A DNA stretch of 64,000 nucleotides from Martinezella miluonensis (lineage in GTDB: Bacteria; Pseudomonadota; Alphaproteobacteria; Rhizobiales; Rhizobiaceae), in NCBI RefSeq assembly GCF_900094545.1, contig NZ_FMAH01000004.1:62001-126000 (forward strand). Direction: 5' to 3'. The notes below the pieces were generated by a model. The model searched no databases and was not told the origin of the DNA. It saw only the letters and a list, made by a program, of their open reading frames with translations. The translations under genes were made by a program, and so were the position numbers. Shown in pieces: positions 19,548-30,672 of this stretch; position 1 is the stretch's first letter, and the number at the start of each line of letters is the position of its first letter.

Positions 19548-20321
19548 TCAATCCGAAAATTGCTCTGCCAGAATCCTGTCCGACCATGACCCGTCCGGAT
19601 CGGACAGGATGCGCGCCGTCGTATCCTCGCTCTGCATGATCCGGACGCCGACCACCGATTTGACCTCGGTATTGTCGGCCGCGGCATTGACCGGGCGCTT
19701 CTCCGCTTCGAGCACGGTGATATCGACCGTCACCTTGTTCGGAAGCAGGGCGCCGCGCCAGCGGCGGGGGCGGAAGGCGCTGACCGGCGTCATGGCAAGC
19801 AGGGGCGCTTCGAGCGGCAGGATAGGGCCATGGGCGGAAAGATTGTAGGCGGTGGAGCCGGCTGGTGTCGTCACCATCAACCCATCGCAAATGAGTTCAG
19901 GCAGGCGGACGCGGCCGTCGATCTCGACCTTCAGCTTTGCCGTCTGGTAGGACTGGCGAAACAGCGACACCTCGTTGATGGCGAGTGCAATGCAAGTGCT
20001 GCCGTCGGCATTGCGCGCGGTCATCTGCAATGGATGAAAGGCGTTCTCGACAGCGGCTTCGATGCGCTCCGCCAGGCCATCCGTACGATAGTCGTTCATC
20101 AGGAAGCCGATAGAGCCGCGATTCATGCCATAGACGCGCTTGCCGGTATTCATCGTTTTGTGCAGCGTCTGGAGCATGAAACCGTCGCCGCCGAGCGCCA
20201 CGACGATATCGGCCTCATCCTGCGGCGTCTGGCCGTAGAGGCGAATCAGTTCTTCCTGGGCCGCCTGTGCTTCTGGAGCGGGCGAGGCGACAAAACAGAC
20301 GGATTGAAAATGACGCGACAT
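19548..20321 (-). CDS. nadK: NAD kinase
   Basis: 257 residues from the ATG at 20321 (MSRHFQSVCFVAS), preceded by AGAAGGG. It phosphorylates NAD to NADP. Family motifs: IVVALGGDGFMLQTLH (GGDG), YGMNRGSIGFLMND, NEVSLFRQ and the GDGLMVTTPAGSTAYNLSA region (here CDGLMVTTPAGSTAYN). The frame extends upstream to 20462, but without family sequence. Confidence 0.96.
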   Translation of the reverse strand: MSRHFQSVCFVASPAPEAQAAQEELIRLYGQTPQDEADIVVALGGDGFMLQTLHKTMNTGKRVYGMNRGSIGFLMNDYRTDGLAERIEAAVENAFHPLQMTARNADGSTCIALAINEVSLFRQSYQTAKLKVEIDGRVRLPELICDGLMVTTPAGSTAYNLSAHGPILPLEAPLLAMTPVSAFRPRRWRGALLPNKVTVDITVLEAEKRPVNAAADNTEVKSVVGVRIMQSEDTTARILSDPDGSWSDRILAEQFSD

Positions 20322-20487
20322 GCAATGCCCTTCTGATGATTGTACTAGGTAATGGTATTCCCCCCATGCGACAAGACGTTTTGCAAAGACTGGTAAATCC
20401 GGTCTGGCTTCTGAGCGGGGATACTGAGGGAGGCGGCGGATTTTCTCTTTACACGAGATCAAAATCTGCTACTTGGCATGCCGATGT

Positions 20488-20563
<76 letters not shown>

Positions 20564-20694
20564 TCTTTTTCCGGGAACTTTGCCATCTCGCTGTCCTCGC
20601 TATGGAAAATAGGCGATGGCAGACTAATATGTGAGTGCCGACGCCTTCGGGATGTCCAATCGATCTTCAACATAAATCCTGTCCTTGGAAAAAC

Positions 20695-20964
20695 ATGACC
20701 AGCAAGCCTAAGAAGCCCAAACTCGAACACTCCGAGCTCTCTGGCGAGTTCACCGATGACGGCGTGACCGTTTTGGTCGATATCTTTCGTCCGGCCGGCA
20801 CCAATGCCGACTGGCGGATGGAAGTCATCACGCCGGAAGAGGACCTGATCGAATGGGAAGAGCCTTTCGCGACCGACCGCGAGGCCTTCGACGAGTTCCT
20901 GGCAACGGTTGCCCGCGATGGCATCAGGTCATTCTTCGACGAGGCTGATCCGGCGATTCATTGA
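20695..20964 (+). CDS. Hypothetical small acidic protein
   Basis: 89 residues from the ATG at 20695 (MTSKPKKPKLEHSELSG), with GGAA before the start. A basic N-terminus is followed by an acidic, probably folded body (GVTVLVDIFRPAG, WRMEVITPEEDLIEWEEPF). No family recognised and no membrane segment. Composition and codon use fit a real gene of this genome. Confidence 0.7.
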   Translation: MTSKPKKPKLEHSELSGEFTDDGVTVLVDIFRPAGTNADWRMEVITPEEDLIEWEEPFATDREAFDEFLATVARDGIRSFFDEADPAIH

Positions 20965-21096
20965 GCAAGTCTCTTAGTTGGCCGGATTCGCTTGCCGCCT
21001 CGGGTTCCAAGGTGCTCGCGCGCTCGATGCGGGCTCATTTACAATGGACGAAATAGGCATACACTTCTGTCGCTAATGGCGAGTGAGGATATGCTC

Positions 21097-21390
21097 ATGC
21101 ACGCGACGTCGAGGCATGCCGTGTTGGGATTGCCGCTTATCGTGATCACGGTGATCGCAAGCGTGTCGGCGCTGGCCGGCGAGAATTGCTATTGCAAAAA
21201 TACGGATGGAAAACAGCATGCGGTCGGCGAGGTCGCATGCATGACCGTGGGCGGCAAGAGCTATCTTGCGCAATGTGAGATGAATCTCAACGTCACTTCA
21301 TGGTCGAAGCTGCAAGAGGGATGCCCGGTCACAGAGAGGTCGCTCTGGCAGCAATCGGCGTGGCATAGGCCGCCGATTGCGGTCCAATGA
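21097..21390 (+). CDS. Hypothetical small cysteine-containing secreted protein
   Basis: 97 residues from the ATG at 21097, chosen because GAGG lies 8 bases upstream; ATGs at 21091 and 21076 are also in frame. A signal peptide (AVLGLPLIVITVIASVSALAG) is followed by a short domain with four cysteines (ENCYCKN, VACM, AQCEM) plus one near the end (EGCPV), suggesting disulfides in the periplasm. Function unknown. Its stop is 12 bases from the convergent inhibitor-like gene. Confidence 0.68.
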   Translation: MHATSRHAVLGLPLIVITVIASVSALAGENCYCKNTDGKQHAVGEVACMTVGGKSYLAQCEMNLNVTSWSKLQEGCPVTERSLWQQSAWHRPPIAVQ

Positions 21391-21402
21391 ACATTGCCAG
21401 CC

Positions 21403-22092
21403 CTATTTGCGGACCAGCAGAAGCGGCTCGCCTTCCTCTTCTTCGGATTTCTGGAAAGTGCCGTCCGGCTTCATGTCGAAGGAAAGCGAGGAGCCGTCGC
21501 TGCCCAGCATCACCAGCCCAAAACCTTCCGCCGCCCAGAGAGAAAGCTTGAGGTCGCCGATCTCGCTGGCGCAGTCGCCATTCGGCGACATCTTGGCGGT
21601 GCCGTCCGGATCCTTGTCGGTGGTCAAGGTGATATCGCAGACCGGCCTGCCATCCGGACGCTGGATGCGCCACGCGCCCGCAAGGCTTGCGGCGGTCGGT
21701 ACGTGATCGACGTCGCCGAGCGCCGGCAACAGCCATGTGGGATTACCGCCCTCGCTCTGCCAGGGCGAGCCTTCTTCCTGCTGGAAACGCATGAGCAGCT
21801 TGCCTGTGGCATCGGCGATAGCAAGCGAACCGTCGTCGGTGAAATTCCACATGGTGGCCTTGGCGAGAGCGGGTAGGGGTGTTGCGCAGGCGTCCGCGCC
21901 CGTGATTTCGTAGCCGCTGGAGACCGCATTCGTTCCGAAGGTGAGGCGGCAGCCCTTGGCGCCGCTTTCAGGCGCGACCAGCCAGGTTCCAGCCTGACCC
22001 TGGATGAGTTCGCTGTCGGCCGCGCGGGCCGGTTGAACCACTGTGAAAGCAAGGGCGGCGGAAACCGCCGCGAGACCGAGAACACGGATCAA
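21403..22092 (-). CDS. AprI/Inh family metalloprotease inhibitor-like protein, two Inh repeats
   Basis: About 229 residues. Start chosen at the TTG at 22092 (MIRVLGLAAVSAALA) because GGGAGA lies 7 bases upstream; another in-frame TTG is at 22107. A signal peptide ends near PARAAD. The mature part appears to hold two AprI/Inh beta-barrel domains: GTWLVAPESGAKGCRLTF with C...C, and AGAWRIQRPDGRPVCDITL with C...C. Inh proteins inhibit secreted serralysin-type proteases in the periplasm; no such protease is encoded nearby. No promoter or partner gene is obvious. Confidence 0.8.
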   Translation of the reverse strand: MIRVLGLAAVSAALAFTVVQPARAADSELIQGQAGTWLVAPESGAKGCRLTFGTNAVSSGYEITGADACATPLPALAKATMWNFTDDGSLAIADATGKLLMRFQQEEGSPWQSEGGNPTWLLPALGDVDHVPTAASLAGAWRIQRPDGRPVCDITLTTDKDPDGTAKMSPNGDCASEIGDLKLSLWAAEGFGLVMLGSDGSSLSFDMKPDGTFQKSEEEEGEPLLLVRK

Positions 22093-22131
22093 TGCAAATT
22101 CTCCCAACGTGCCGCGGCGGCCAATGCACCG

Positions 22132-23040
22132 CTATGATTTGAGATAGGATCGCGTCGCATATAGCGCGATCGCAGCTGCGTTCGAGACATTGAGCGATTT
22201 GATGGCGCCCGGCATGTCGAGCCGCGCCAATGCATTCACCGTCTCCCGGGTCTTCTGGCGCAAACCCTTGCCCTCCGAGCCGAGCACGAGGGCGATCTTG
22301 TCGCCGCTGAACGTACCTTCCAGCGGCGCCGGACCTTCCGAATCAAGGCCGATCGTCGTGAAGCCGAGCCGATGCAGCTCGCTGAGCGCATCCGCGAGAT
22401 TGGTGATCTGTATATAAGGGATGAGTTCGAGCGCGCCCGAAGCGGATTTCGCCAGCACACCCGATTCGGTCGGACTGTGGCGCTGCGTGGTAATCACCGC
22501 GCCGGCATCGAAGGCCACGGCCGAGCGCATAATCGCGCCGACATTGTGCGGATCCGTCACCTGATCGAGAACGAGCAGCAGCGGGCTGCCCTTCAGCGCT
22601 TCGAGACGGCGAACGGGCAGGGGACGCGTTTCCAGCATCACGCCCTGGTGGATTGCTTCAGGCCCCAGCACCTTGTCGATATCCTGCGGCGAGACGATCT
22701 CGACGGGGACGCCGAGGGAATCGACCGGGCCTATTTCCAGCCGCACCAGCGCGTTCTGCGTCGTCGACAGCTTGATATTCTTGCGCTCGGGATTGCCAAG
22801 GGCGGCGCGGACCGTGTGCAGGCCATAAAGGAGGACCTGGTCGGGCGCGAGCGCCGGTGGCTTCCAATCGTCCGTGCTCGCCCGCTTGCGCTTCTGCGGC
22901 GCCGGCGTCGGAATTTCACCACGCTCGCGTTTTGCGTCGCGATGCGCGCGGCGCAGGGTGGCGTAATGGGTGTCCTTGGCGGACTTGTCGCCGGCGGTAT
23001 TGTCTGGGCCGGAGCGGCCGGGTGTTTTATCTTTGCTCAT
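22132..23040 (-). CDS. rlmB: 23S rRNA 2'-O-methyltransferase, TrmH/SpoU family
   Basis: 302 residues. A disordered, charged N-terminal tail (~65 residues, KRKRASTDDWKPP) precedes the L30e-like substrate-binding domain (LYGLHTVRAALGNPERK) and the knotted SPOUT catalytic domain with its three motifs: LVLDQVTDPHNVGAIMRSA, IALVLGSEGKGLR, and IKSLNVSNAAAIALYATRS. RlmB-type enzymes methylate a 23S rRNA guanosine using SAM; the exact target here is inferred. In rhizobia this gene usually lies just before tRNA-Tyr and tRNA-Gly, as here. Confidence 0.92.
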   Translation of the reverse strand: MSKDKTPGRSGPDNTAGDKSAKDTHYATLRRAHRDAKRERGEIPTPAPQKRKRASTDDWKPPALAPDQVLLYGLHTVRAALGNPERKNIKLSTTQNALVRLEIGPVDSLGVPVEIVSPQDIDKVLGPEAIHQGVMLETRPLPVRRLEALKGSPLLLVLDQVTDPHNVGAIMRSAVAFDAGAVITTQRHSPTESGVLAKSASGALELIPYIQITNLADALSELHRLGFTTIGLDSEGPAPLEGTFSGDKIALVLGSEGKGLRQKTRETVNALARLDMPGAIKSLNVSNAAAIALYATRSYLKS

Positions 23041-23142
23041 GCGGCTTTATAACCAGCGCCTTCCTGGGCGCATAGTCCTCTTTCGGCCGCAGACTTTTCC
23101 CACAGGCTGAAATTTTTTCGTCATTTTTGCCAATTCCTTGTG

Positions 23143-23171
23143 TTGACAGAAGGAAATCGTCCGGTCATATA
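23143..23171 (+). promoter_or_regulatory. Candidate tRNA-Tyr/tRNA-Gly promoter
   Basis: TTGACA at 23143-23148, 17-base spacer and CATATA at 23166-23171, about 70 bases before tRNA-Tyr and in the divergent gap from rlmB. It matches the sigma-70-type consensus well on the -35 side. Confidence 0.6.
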
Positions 23172-23239
23172 CGCGGCGCAGATGACGGCGGCGACGCCAA
23201 CATCTAGCAAGCTTGGTCGCAAGATCCAGTCGGAATACT

Positions 23240-23324
23240 GGAGGGATGCCCGAGTGGTTAAAGGGGACGGACTGTAAATCCGTTGGCTCAGCCTACGTTG
23301 GTTCAAATCCAACTCCCTCCACCA
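23240..23324 (+). tRNA. tRNA-Tyr(GTA)
   Basis: Class II tRNA with long variable arm. Acceptor GGAGGGA / TCCCTCC, anticodon stem ACGGA / TCCGT with loop CTGTAAA (anticodon GTA), T arm TTGGTTCAAATCCAA, encoded CCA. Separated from tRNA-Gly by 24 bases, so cotranscribed. Confidence 0.97.
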
Positions 23325-23348
23325 TTCCGCGCCGGATCTTGACCACCC

Positions 23349-23422
23349 GCGGGTATAGCTCAATGGTAGAGCAGCAGCCTTCCAAGCTGAATACGCGGGT
23401 TCGATTCCCGCTACCCGCTCCA
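23349..23422 (+). tRNA. tRNA-Gly(TCC)
   Basis: Acceptor GCGGGTA / TACCCGC, D arm GCTCAATGGTAGAGC, anticodon TCC in loop TTCCAAG, T arm CGGGTTCGATTCCCG, encoded CCA. Confidence 0.97.
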
Positions 23423-23715
23423 AGCCTCTCAATCACCTAGCTATATTTCGTTTCAGTCGGCGTTGTCGGCCGAGTTTGCATTGGCGTTTCCGCTATATGC
23501 CAACTGGCTGCCGTGGCTATGCCGGCGAGGGGCCTTTGCCGGGTTAAGCGGTGCAGGATCGCGGACATTCTCCCCCAACCTGCTGCATCGACAGTTTTGG
23601 TCCTATATTGGAGTTTACCGGTAGGCACCGCGTAGAGGTGTTTGGCTGTCTGCGTGAGGCACGGCTCCGCCGTGCCGATCGAGGGCCGTTCTCTTCCTCA
23701 ACTTGCCGATCGATC

Positions 23716-23955
23716 TCAGGCGGCGTTCAGATCGGCAATCTCGCCATGCTTTGCCAGCAGGCGAGGCGACGACATATCGCCAGTTTCGTCGTCGACCATT
23801 ACAGCATAGGCCGCGACGCCGACGAATCGAGCCGCCATGGACGCTGCGATCTTCTCTGCGGATGGGATGCTTGAAGCCTGTCGCATCTCGCCTGGAACAA
23901 GGTTCCCGCGGTTCTTCCGGTACGGCAGGATGATAAATTTCTCAGCGGTGCTCAT
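23716..23955 (-). CDS. Hypothetical small protein
   Basis: 79 residues from the ATG at 23955, preceded by AAGGAAG. Sequence begins MSTAEKFIILPYRKNRGNL and continues into GEMRQASSIPSAEKIAASM, AAYAVMVDDETGDM and AKHGEIADL. This looks like a small cytoplasmic alpha/beta protein, and similar unnamed proteins are common in rhizobia. Function unknown; no operon partner. Confidence 0.75.
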   Translation of the reverse strand: MSTAEKFIILPYRKNRGNLVPGEMRQASSIPSAEKIAASMAARFVGVAAYAVMVDDETGDMSSPRLLAKHGEIADLNAA

Positions 23956-24137
23956 GACGTCTTCCTTATTTTGTTCACAAAATGTTCCGGTCTTGAGGAA
24001 GAGTCAAGCGCGTGGAAAATGCTGGAGAGCCCTTTTTGCAACCTGCCTCGTCTCAAATTGCATATTTGACACGAAGGGTTGCTTATATCCGCGCGAGCGA
24101 TAGGTATTGCTCGGGCAACCGAAACGGGAGAGCGCAA

Positions 24138-24569
24138 ATGGGTATCTTCGACAAGATCAAGGGTGCAATCTGGGGCGAGGCAAAGGCTGCCGAGGCTGCT
24201 CCGGCTCCAGCACAGACCACGGCAGCGACCGCGAATCCGGAGGCTGCGCCGACGCCGGCTCCTTCGGCGACCACGGCCGCAACATCGCCCGCGACCAGCG
24301 CGCCTGCTGCTCCGGTCGATATCGCCTCGATCCTCGATGCCGCCGTCAAGAAGAGCGGTCAGAAGCTGGATTGGAAGCATTCCATCGTCGATCTGATGAA
24401 GGCGCTTGGCATGGATGCGAGTCTTTCGGAGCGCAAGGAGTTGGCGCAGGAGCTCGGCTATACCGGCGACGCCGGCGATTCCGCCAAGATGAACATGTTC
24501 CTCCACAAGGCGCTGCTGAAGAAGCTCGCCGACAACGGCGGCAAGGTCCCGGCCGATCTTCTCGACTGA
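24138..24569 (+). CDS. DUF3597 domain-containing protein
   Basis: 143 residues from the ATG at 24138 (MGIFDKIKGAIWGEAKAA), preceded by GGGAGAG. An Ala/Pro/Thr-rich linker (residues ~16-60) joins the N-terminal amphipathic stretch to the DUF3597 domain: VDIASILDAAVKKSGQKLDW, SIVDLMKALGMDASLSERKE, MNMFLHKALLKKLADNGGKV. The domain is helical, with no known activity. It lies alone about 400 bases upstream of tuf. Confidence 0.9.
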   Translation: MGIFDKIKGAIWGEAKAAEAAPAPAQTTAATANPEAAPTPAPSATTAATSPATSAPAAPVDIASILDAAVKKSGQKLDWKHSIVDLMKALGMDASLSERKELAQELGYTGDAGDSAKMNMFLHKALLKKLADNGGKVPADLLD

Positions 24570-24977
24570 TAAACGTCATGCCGCGGTGAACCGCATCCGT
24601 CGGCGGCATCGGATAATGCGATCACGATTGCGGTCGTTCGACAGCTCTGCGCCCTTTCCTTTCGGGAGAGGGCGCTCTGCGTTGGTGGGTATCCCTGTTC
24701 GGATGGATGTCGCATTCCTGCGTCAGGCACTGGAATTGCCTACGACAGGTTCCTATCTAAGCACTTGAACCGGCAAATGCTTTTATGTCTTTCCGGATCG
24801 GCCGGCAAAGCTTACGCGGCGAAGGAATGTCGAAGGCCGGGGATCATCTGCCATCGGCCAGGCTTCGCCCGGAATAGGCCCTGCAATTAAGTCTTGCGCA
24901 AACGCGACGAAAGCCTTAAACGGCGGCACTAAACCGGTTCGCCGGGGTCACTCATTACGTTCATAGGAAGCATTCAA
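24570..24977 (+). promoter_or_regulatory. tuf upstream region
   Basis: About 400 bases without a gene. It contains a GC-rich inverted repeat (GCGCCCT ... AGGGCGC, 24649-24675) with no T-run. A promoter for tuf is expected here, but no hexamer pair is convincing. No tRNA gene is present. Confidence 0.4.
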
Positions 24978-26153
<1,176 letters not shown>

Positions 26154-26465
26154 TTCGAAGGCGGCCACTTCATCCCGAGTGGCCGATTCGACGACAATAA
26201 TATGATGCAAGCGGCGGTAGCCGCTTGCTTATGACATGGAAATGTTGCAAATGGCGCGCGAGCGCGATTTGCACTCTGCTTCGGGTACCGAAGCAGCTGA
26301 TGAAATTAACAATAAGGTGGGCCCAAAGGCCTAAAGAGTGGATGGGGATGCCGCAGCCGGCGTCCCTCTCGATCTTTGAAACCGGTGGTCCGCCTTAGGA
26401 AAAAGAACAATCCGTGCCCTTTTTTGAGCGGCACGCGAGATAACAAAACACAAGGATAACGTCGA
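26154..26465 (+). promoter_or_regulatory. tuf-rpsJ intergenic leader with two hairpins
   Basis: 312 bases without a gene. Two strong hairpins: CGGCCACT / AGTGGCCG at 26162-26185, and GCAAGCGGC / GCCGCTTGC with loop GGTA at 26207-26228. Neither is followed by a good T-run, so they may be processing or stability elements, or a leader of the S10 operon. Confidence 0.5.
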
Positions 26466-26774
26466 ATGAACGGCCAAAATATCCGCATTCGCCTGAAGGC
26501 GTTCGATCACCGGATTCTCGATGCTTCCACGCGCGAGATCGTGTCGACGGCGAAGCGCACCGGTGCTAGCGTCCGGGGCCCCGTTCCGCTTCCGACCCGT
26601 ATCGAGAAGTTCACGGTCAACCGGTCCCCGCACATCGACAAGAAGAGCCGCGAGCAGTTCGAGATGCGCACGCATAAGCGCCTTCTCGACATCGTTGACC
26701 CGACCCCGCAGACGGTAGACGCGCTGATGAAGCTCGATCTCGCCGCCGGTGTCGATGTTGAGATCAAGCTCTGA
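26466..26774 (+). CDS. rpsJ: 30S ribosomal protein S10
   Basis: 102 residues, normal length. S10 sits in the 30S head and, as NusE, joins NusB in antitermination complexes. The sequence shows [14 protein letters not shown], the loop motif [16 protein letters not shown] and [17 protein letters not shown]. First gene of the long S10-spc-alpha series. Confidence 0.98.
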   Translation: MNGQNIRIRLKAFDHRILDASTREIVSTAKRTGASVRGPVPLPTRIEKFTVNRSPHIDKKSREQFEMRTHKRLLDIVDPTPQTVDALMKLDLAAGVDVEIKL

Positions 26775-26811
26775 GACCTGGTTCTCGAGCTGAGTGAGAA
26801 GGATTGAACCG

Positions 26812-27453
26812 ATGCGTTCAGGTGTGATTGCACAGAAGGTGGGAATGACCCGCGTCTATAACGACGCCGGCGAGCATGTCCCGGTAACCGTACTGCGTTT
26901 GGATGGCTGCCAGGTCGTAGCCCAGCGCACAGTTGAAAAGAATGGCTACACCGCAGTTCAGCTGGGTGCCGGCCAGGCTAAAGTTAAGAACACGACGAAG
27001 GCCCTGCGCGGTCATTTCGCCGTCGCAAGTGTTGAGCCCAAGGCCAAGCTCGTTGAATTCCGTGTTACGGACGACAACCTGCTCGACGTCGGCACCGAGA
27101 TCAAGGCTGCTCACTTTACGGCAGGCCAGCTCGTCGACGTGACCGGCACAACGATCGGTAAGGGCTTTGCCGGCGCTATGAAGCGTCACGGCTTCGGCGG
27201 TCTGCGCGCTACGCACGGTGTGTCGGTTTCGCACCGCTCGCACGGTTCGACCGGCTCGCGCCAGGATCCGGGCAAGGTGTTCAAGAACAAGAAGATGGCT
27301 GGTCACATGGGCCAGACGCGCGTGACGACGCAGAACCTCGAAGTGGTATCGACCGATGAAGATCGCGGTCTGATCCTCGTCAAGGGCGCGGTTCCCGGCT
27401 CCAAGGGTGCCTGGATCATCGTGCGCGATGCCGTCAAGTCGGCAGCGAAGTAA
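26812..27453 (+). CDS. rplC: 50S ribosomal protein L3
   Basis: 213 residues from the ATG at 26812 ([17 protein letters not shown]), with AAGGA before it. L3 is an early 23S assembly protein whose extension reaches the peptidyl-transferase centre: [20 protein letters not shown] followed by KMAGHMG. The frame opens upstream at 26794, but the SD and family start favour 26812. Confidence 0.98.
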   Translation: MRSGVIAQKVGMTRVYNDAGEHVPVTVLRLDGCQVVAQRTVEKNGYTAVQLGAGQAKVKNTTKALRGHFAVASVEPKAKLVEFRVTDDNLLDVGTEIKAAHFTAGQLVDVTGTTIGKGFAGAMKRHGFGGLRATHGVSVSHRSHGSTGSRQDPGKVFKNKKMAGHMGQTRVTTQNLEVVSTDEDRGLILVKGAVPGSKGAWIIVRDAVKSAAK

Positions 27454-27466
27454 GGGAGCCAAACCA

Positions 27467-28087
27467 ATGGAATTGAACGTCAAGACCCTCGAGGGCAAAG
27501 ACGCTGGGAAGGTTTCCCTTTCTGACGCGATTTTCGGCCTGGAGCCGCGTGAAGACATTCTCGCCCGCGTCATTCGCTGGCAGCTTGCCAAGAAGCAGCA
27601 GGGTACGCATCAGGCAAAGGGCCGCGCCGACGTTTGGCGCACCGGTGCCAAGATGTACAAGCAGAAGGGTACGGGCCGCGCTCGTCACCATTCGGCTCGC
27701 GCTCCGCAGTTCCGCGGCGGTGGTAAGGCTCACGGCCCGGTCACCCGCAGCCACGAGCATGATCTGCCGAAGAAGGTTCGCGCCCTCGGCCTGCGTCACG
27801 CTCTGTCTGCCAAGCTGAAGTCCGAAGACGTTATCGTCATCGACAGCCTGATTGCAGCCGACGCTAAGACCAAGGCTCTGGCCAGCACTTTCGAGACGCT
27901 CGGCCTGACCAACGCGTTGTTCATCGGCGGTGCCGAACTCGACAACAACTTCAAGCTCGCAGCCCAGAACATCCCGAACATCGATGTTCTGCCGGTTCAG
28001 GGCATCAACGTTTACGACATCCTGCGCCGCGGCAAGCTCGTCCTGTCCAAGGCCGCAGTTGAAGCTCTAGAGGAGCGATTCAAGTGA
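27467..28087 (+). CDS. rplD: 50S ribosomal protein L4
   Basis: 206 residues from the ATG at 27467 ([16 protein letters not shown]), with AGGGAG upstream. The exit-tunnel loop is visible: GSGRA-type basic stretch [20 protein letters not shown] and [10 protein letters not shown]. In E. coli L4 represses its own S10 operon; whether it does so here cannot be told. Its stop overlaps the GTG of rplW. Confidence 0.98.
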   Translation: MELNVKTLEGKDAGKVSLSDAIFGLEPREDILARVIRWQLAKKQQGTHQAKGRADVWRTGAKMYKQKGTGRARHHSARAPQFRGGGKAHGPVTRSHEHDLPKKVRALGLRHALSAKLKSEDVIVIDSLIAADAKTKALASTFETLGLTNALFIGGAELDNNFKLAAQNIPNIDVLPVQGINVYDILRRGKLVLSKAAVEALEERFK

Positions 28088-28377
28088 CGGATCTTCGCCA
28101 TTACGATGTGATCGTTTCTCCTGCGATCACCGAAAAGTCCACTCTGCTTTCGGACAATAACCAGGTTGTTTTCAACGTTGCCAAGACCGCGACGAAGCCT
28201 GAAATCAAGGCTGCCGTCGAAGCGCTGTTCGGCGTCAAGGTTACGGCCGTCAACACCCTGCTGCGCCTGGGCAAGACCAAGCGGTTCAAAGGTCTCGTCG
28301 GCAAGCAGAAGGACGTGAAGAAGGCTATCGTGACGCTCGCCGAAGGCCAGTCGATCGACGTCTCCACCGGTCTCTGA
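28084..28377 (+). CDS. rplW: 50S ribosomal protein L23
   Basis: 97 residues with a GTG start whose GTGA overlaps the rplD stop, so translation is probably coupled. L23 lies at the tunnel exit and docks SRP and trigger factor. Seen: [32 protein letters not shown] and [14 protein letters not shown]. Confidence 0.98.
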   Translation: MTDLRHYDVIVSPAITEKSTLLSDNNQVVFNVAKTATKPEIKAAVEALFGVKVTAVNTLLRLGKTKRFKGLVGKQKDVKKAIVTLAEGQSIDVSTGL

Positions 28378-28388
28378 GGAATAAGAAA

Positions 28389-29225
28389 ATGGCATTGAAA
28401 ACATTCAATCCGACGACCCCGAGCCAGCGTCAGCTGGTCATCGTCGATCGCTCCTCGCTCTACAAGGGCAAGCCGGTCAAGACGCTGACGGAAGGTCTGA
28501 CTTCGAAGGGCGGCCGCAACAACACCGGCCGCATCACTGTGCGGTTCCAGGGTGGCGGTCACAAGCGCAGCTATCGTCTGGTCGACTTCAAGCGTCGCAA
28601 GTTCGACGTTGAGGGAACTGTCGAGCGCATCGAATACGACCCGAACCGTACCGCTTACATCGCTCTGGTGAAGTACACGGACGGCGAACTGGCCTACATC
28701 ATCGCTCCGCAGCGTCTCGCTTCCGGCGACAAGGTCATTGCTTCGGAAAAGGCTGTTGACGTGAAGCCCGGCAACACCATGCCGCTGCAGTTCATCCCGG
28801 TCGGCTCCATCATCCACAACGTGGAAATGAAGCCGGGCAAGGGCGGTCAGATCGCTCGCTCTGCCGGTTCCTACGCGCAGCTCGTTGGTCGTGACCAGGG
28901 TATGGCGATCCTTCGCCTGAACTCCGGCGAACAGCGCCTCGTGCATGGCACCTGCCTCGCGACGATCGGTGCGGTTTCGAACCCGGATCATGCCAACATC
29001 AACGACGGCAAGGCCGGTCGTTCGCGTTGGCGTGGCAAGAAGCCGCATAACCGCGGCGTTGTCATGAACCCGGTTGACCATCCGCACGGCGGTGGTGAAG
29101 GCCGCACCTCCGGTGGTCGCCATCCGGTGACCCCATGGGGCAAGCCGACCAAGGGCAAGCGTACGCGGTCGAACAAGTCGACCGACAAAATGATCATGCG
29201 CTCGCGCCATCAGCGCAAGAAGTAA
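28389..29225 (+). CDS. rplB: 50S ribosomal protein L2
   Basis: 278 residues. L2 is needed for subunit joining and peptidyl transfer; the key histidine lies in [17 protein letters not shown]. Also seen are [19 protein letters not shown] and the basic C-terminus [10 protein letters not shown]. Confidence 0.98.
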   Translation: MALKTFNPTTPSQRQLVIVDRSSLYKGKPVKTLTEGLTSKGGRNNTGRITVRFQGGGHKRSYRLVDFKRRKFDVEGTVERIEYDPNRTAYIALVKYTDGELAYIIAPQRLASGDKVIASEKAVDVKPGNTMPLQFIPVGSIIHNVEMKPGKGGQIARSAGSYAQLVGRDQGMAILRLNSGEQRLVHGTCLATIGAVSNPDHANINDGKAGRSRWRGKKPHNRGVVMNPVDHPHGGGEGRTSGGRHPVTPWGKPTKGKRTRSNKSTDKMIMRSRHQRKK

Positions 29226-29240
29226 GAGAGGAAGTCTCAA

Positions 29241-29519
29241 GTGGCTCGTTCAGTATGGAAAGGTCCGTTTGTTGACGGCTATCTTCTCAAGAAAGCTGAG
29301 AAGGTGCGCGAAGGCGGACGTAGCGAAGTAATCAAGATGTGGAGCCGTCGCTCCACCATCATGCCGCAGTTCGTTGGTCTCACCTTTGGTGTTTACAACG
29401 GCAGCAAGCATATTCCGGTCAGCGTCAATGAAGACATGGTCGGGCACAAGTTCGGCGAGTTCGCCCCGACCCGTACCTACTATGGTCACGGTGCGGACAA
29501 GAAGGCGAAGAGGAAGTAA
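29241..29519 (+). CDS. rpsS: 30S ribosomal protein S19
   Basis: 92 residues, GTG start at 29241 with GAGAGGAAG upstream. S19 contacts the head and the A-site finger. Seen: [57 protein letters not shown]. Confidence 0.98.
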   Translation: MARSVWKGPFVDGYLLKKAEKVREGGRSEVIKMWSRRSTIMPQFVGLTFGVYNGSKHIPVSVNEDMVGHKFGEFAPTRTYYGHGADKKAKRK

Positions 29520-29521
29520 CA

Positions 29522-29911
29522 ATGGGCAAGGCAAAAACCGAACGCCGGCTGAAGGACAATGAAGCGCAGGCAGTTGCGCGCACGCTCCGTGTCAGCCCGC
29601 AGAAGCTCAACCTGGTCGCGGCTTCGATCCGCGGCAAGAAGGTTGATCGCGCGCTCGCAGAGCTGGAATTCTCGCGCAAGCGCATCGCTGGCGCCGTGAA
29701 GAAGACGCTCGAATCCGCGATCGCCAACGCAGAAAACAACCACGATCTCGACGTTGACTCGCTGGTCGTAGCGGAAGCTTACGTCGGCAAGTCGATCGTC
29801 ATGAAGCGTTTCCACGCCCGTGGCCGTGGCCGTGCGTCTCGCATCGAGCGTCCGTTCGCGCACCTGACGATCGTCGTTCGTGAAGTTGAAGCTCAAGAGG
29901 AGGCCGCATAA
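29522..29911 (+). CDS. rplV: 50S ribosomal protein L22
   Basis: 129 residues. L22 lines the exit tunnel; its beta-hairpin is [20 protein letters not shown]. The start ATG is 2 bases past the rpsS stop and its TAA shares a base with the rpsC ATG. Confidence 0.98.
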   Translation: MGKAKTERRLKDNEAQAVARTLRVSPQKLNLVAASIRGKKVDRALAELEFSRKRIAGAVKKTLESAIANAENNHDLDVDSLVVAEAYVGKSIVMKRFHARGRGRASRIERPFAHLTIVVREVEAQEEAA

Positions 29912-30636
29912 TGGGTCAGAAAATCAATCCGATCGGTTTTCGTCTTGGCATCAACCGTACCTGGGATAGCCGCTGGTTTGCGGACAATGCCGAGTATGGT
30001 CAGCTTCTTCACGAAGACCTGAAGATGCGCAAGTTCGTCATGAACGAACTGAAGCAGGCTGGTATCTCGAAGGTGGTTATCGAGCGTCCGCACAAGAAGT
30101 GCCGCGTCACGATCCACTCGGCTCGTCCGGGCCTGATCATCGGCAAGAAGGGCGCTGACATCGACAAGCTCCGCAAGAAGCTGTCGGACATGACGAATTC
30201 CGAAACGCACCTCAACATCGTTGAAGTTCGCAAGCCGGAAATCGACGCGACGCTGGTTGCCCAGTCGATCGCTCAGCAGCTCGAGCGCCGTGTTGCTTTC
30301 CGTCGCGCCATGAAGCGTGCCGTTCAGTCCGCGATGCGTCTTGGCGCCGAAGGCATCAAGATCACCTGCGCAGGCCGTCTCGGCGGCGCTGAAATCGCTC
30401 GTACGGAATGGTACCGCGAAGGCCGCGTGCCGCTGCATACGCTGCGCGCCGACATCGACTACGGTACGGCTGAAGCAGAAACCGCTTTCGGCATCTGCGG
30501 CATCAAGGTTTGGATCTTCAAGGGCGAAATCCTTGAGCATGATCCGATGGCCTCCGAACGCCGTGCGCTCGAGGGCGACGCCCAGGGTCCGGCTAGCCGC
30601 GATCGCGATAGAGACCGTCGCCGCGACAACGCTTGA
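29911..30636 (+). CDS. rpsC: 30S ribosomal protein S3
   Basis: 241 residues, slightly longer than the E. coli protein because of a charged tail ([11 protein letters not shown]). N-terminal KH domain with the GxxG loop in [19 protein letters not shown]-terminal domain with [14 protein letters not shown] (here [14 protein letters not shown]) and [11 protein letters not shown]. It lines the mRNA entry channel. Overlaps rplV by one base. Confidence 0.98.
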   Translation: MGQKINPIGFRLGINRTWDSRWFADNAEYGQLLHEDLKMRKFVMNELKQAGISKVVIERPHKKCRVTIHSARPGLIIGKKGADIDKLRKKLSDMTNSETHLNIVEVRKPEIDATLVAQSIAQQLERRVAFRRAMKRAVQSAMRLGAEGIKITCAGRLGGAEIARTEWYREGRVPLHTLRADIDYGTAEAETAFGICGIKVWIFKGEILEHDPMASERRALEGDAQGPASRDRDRDRRRDNA

Positions 30637-30672
30637 TAGCGTACGTGGCAGATAAGTTCGGAGAATAAGAAA

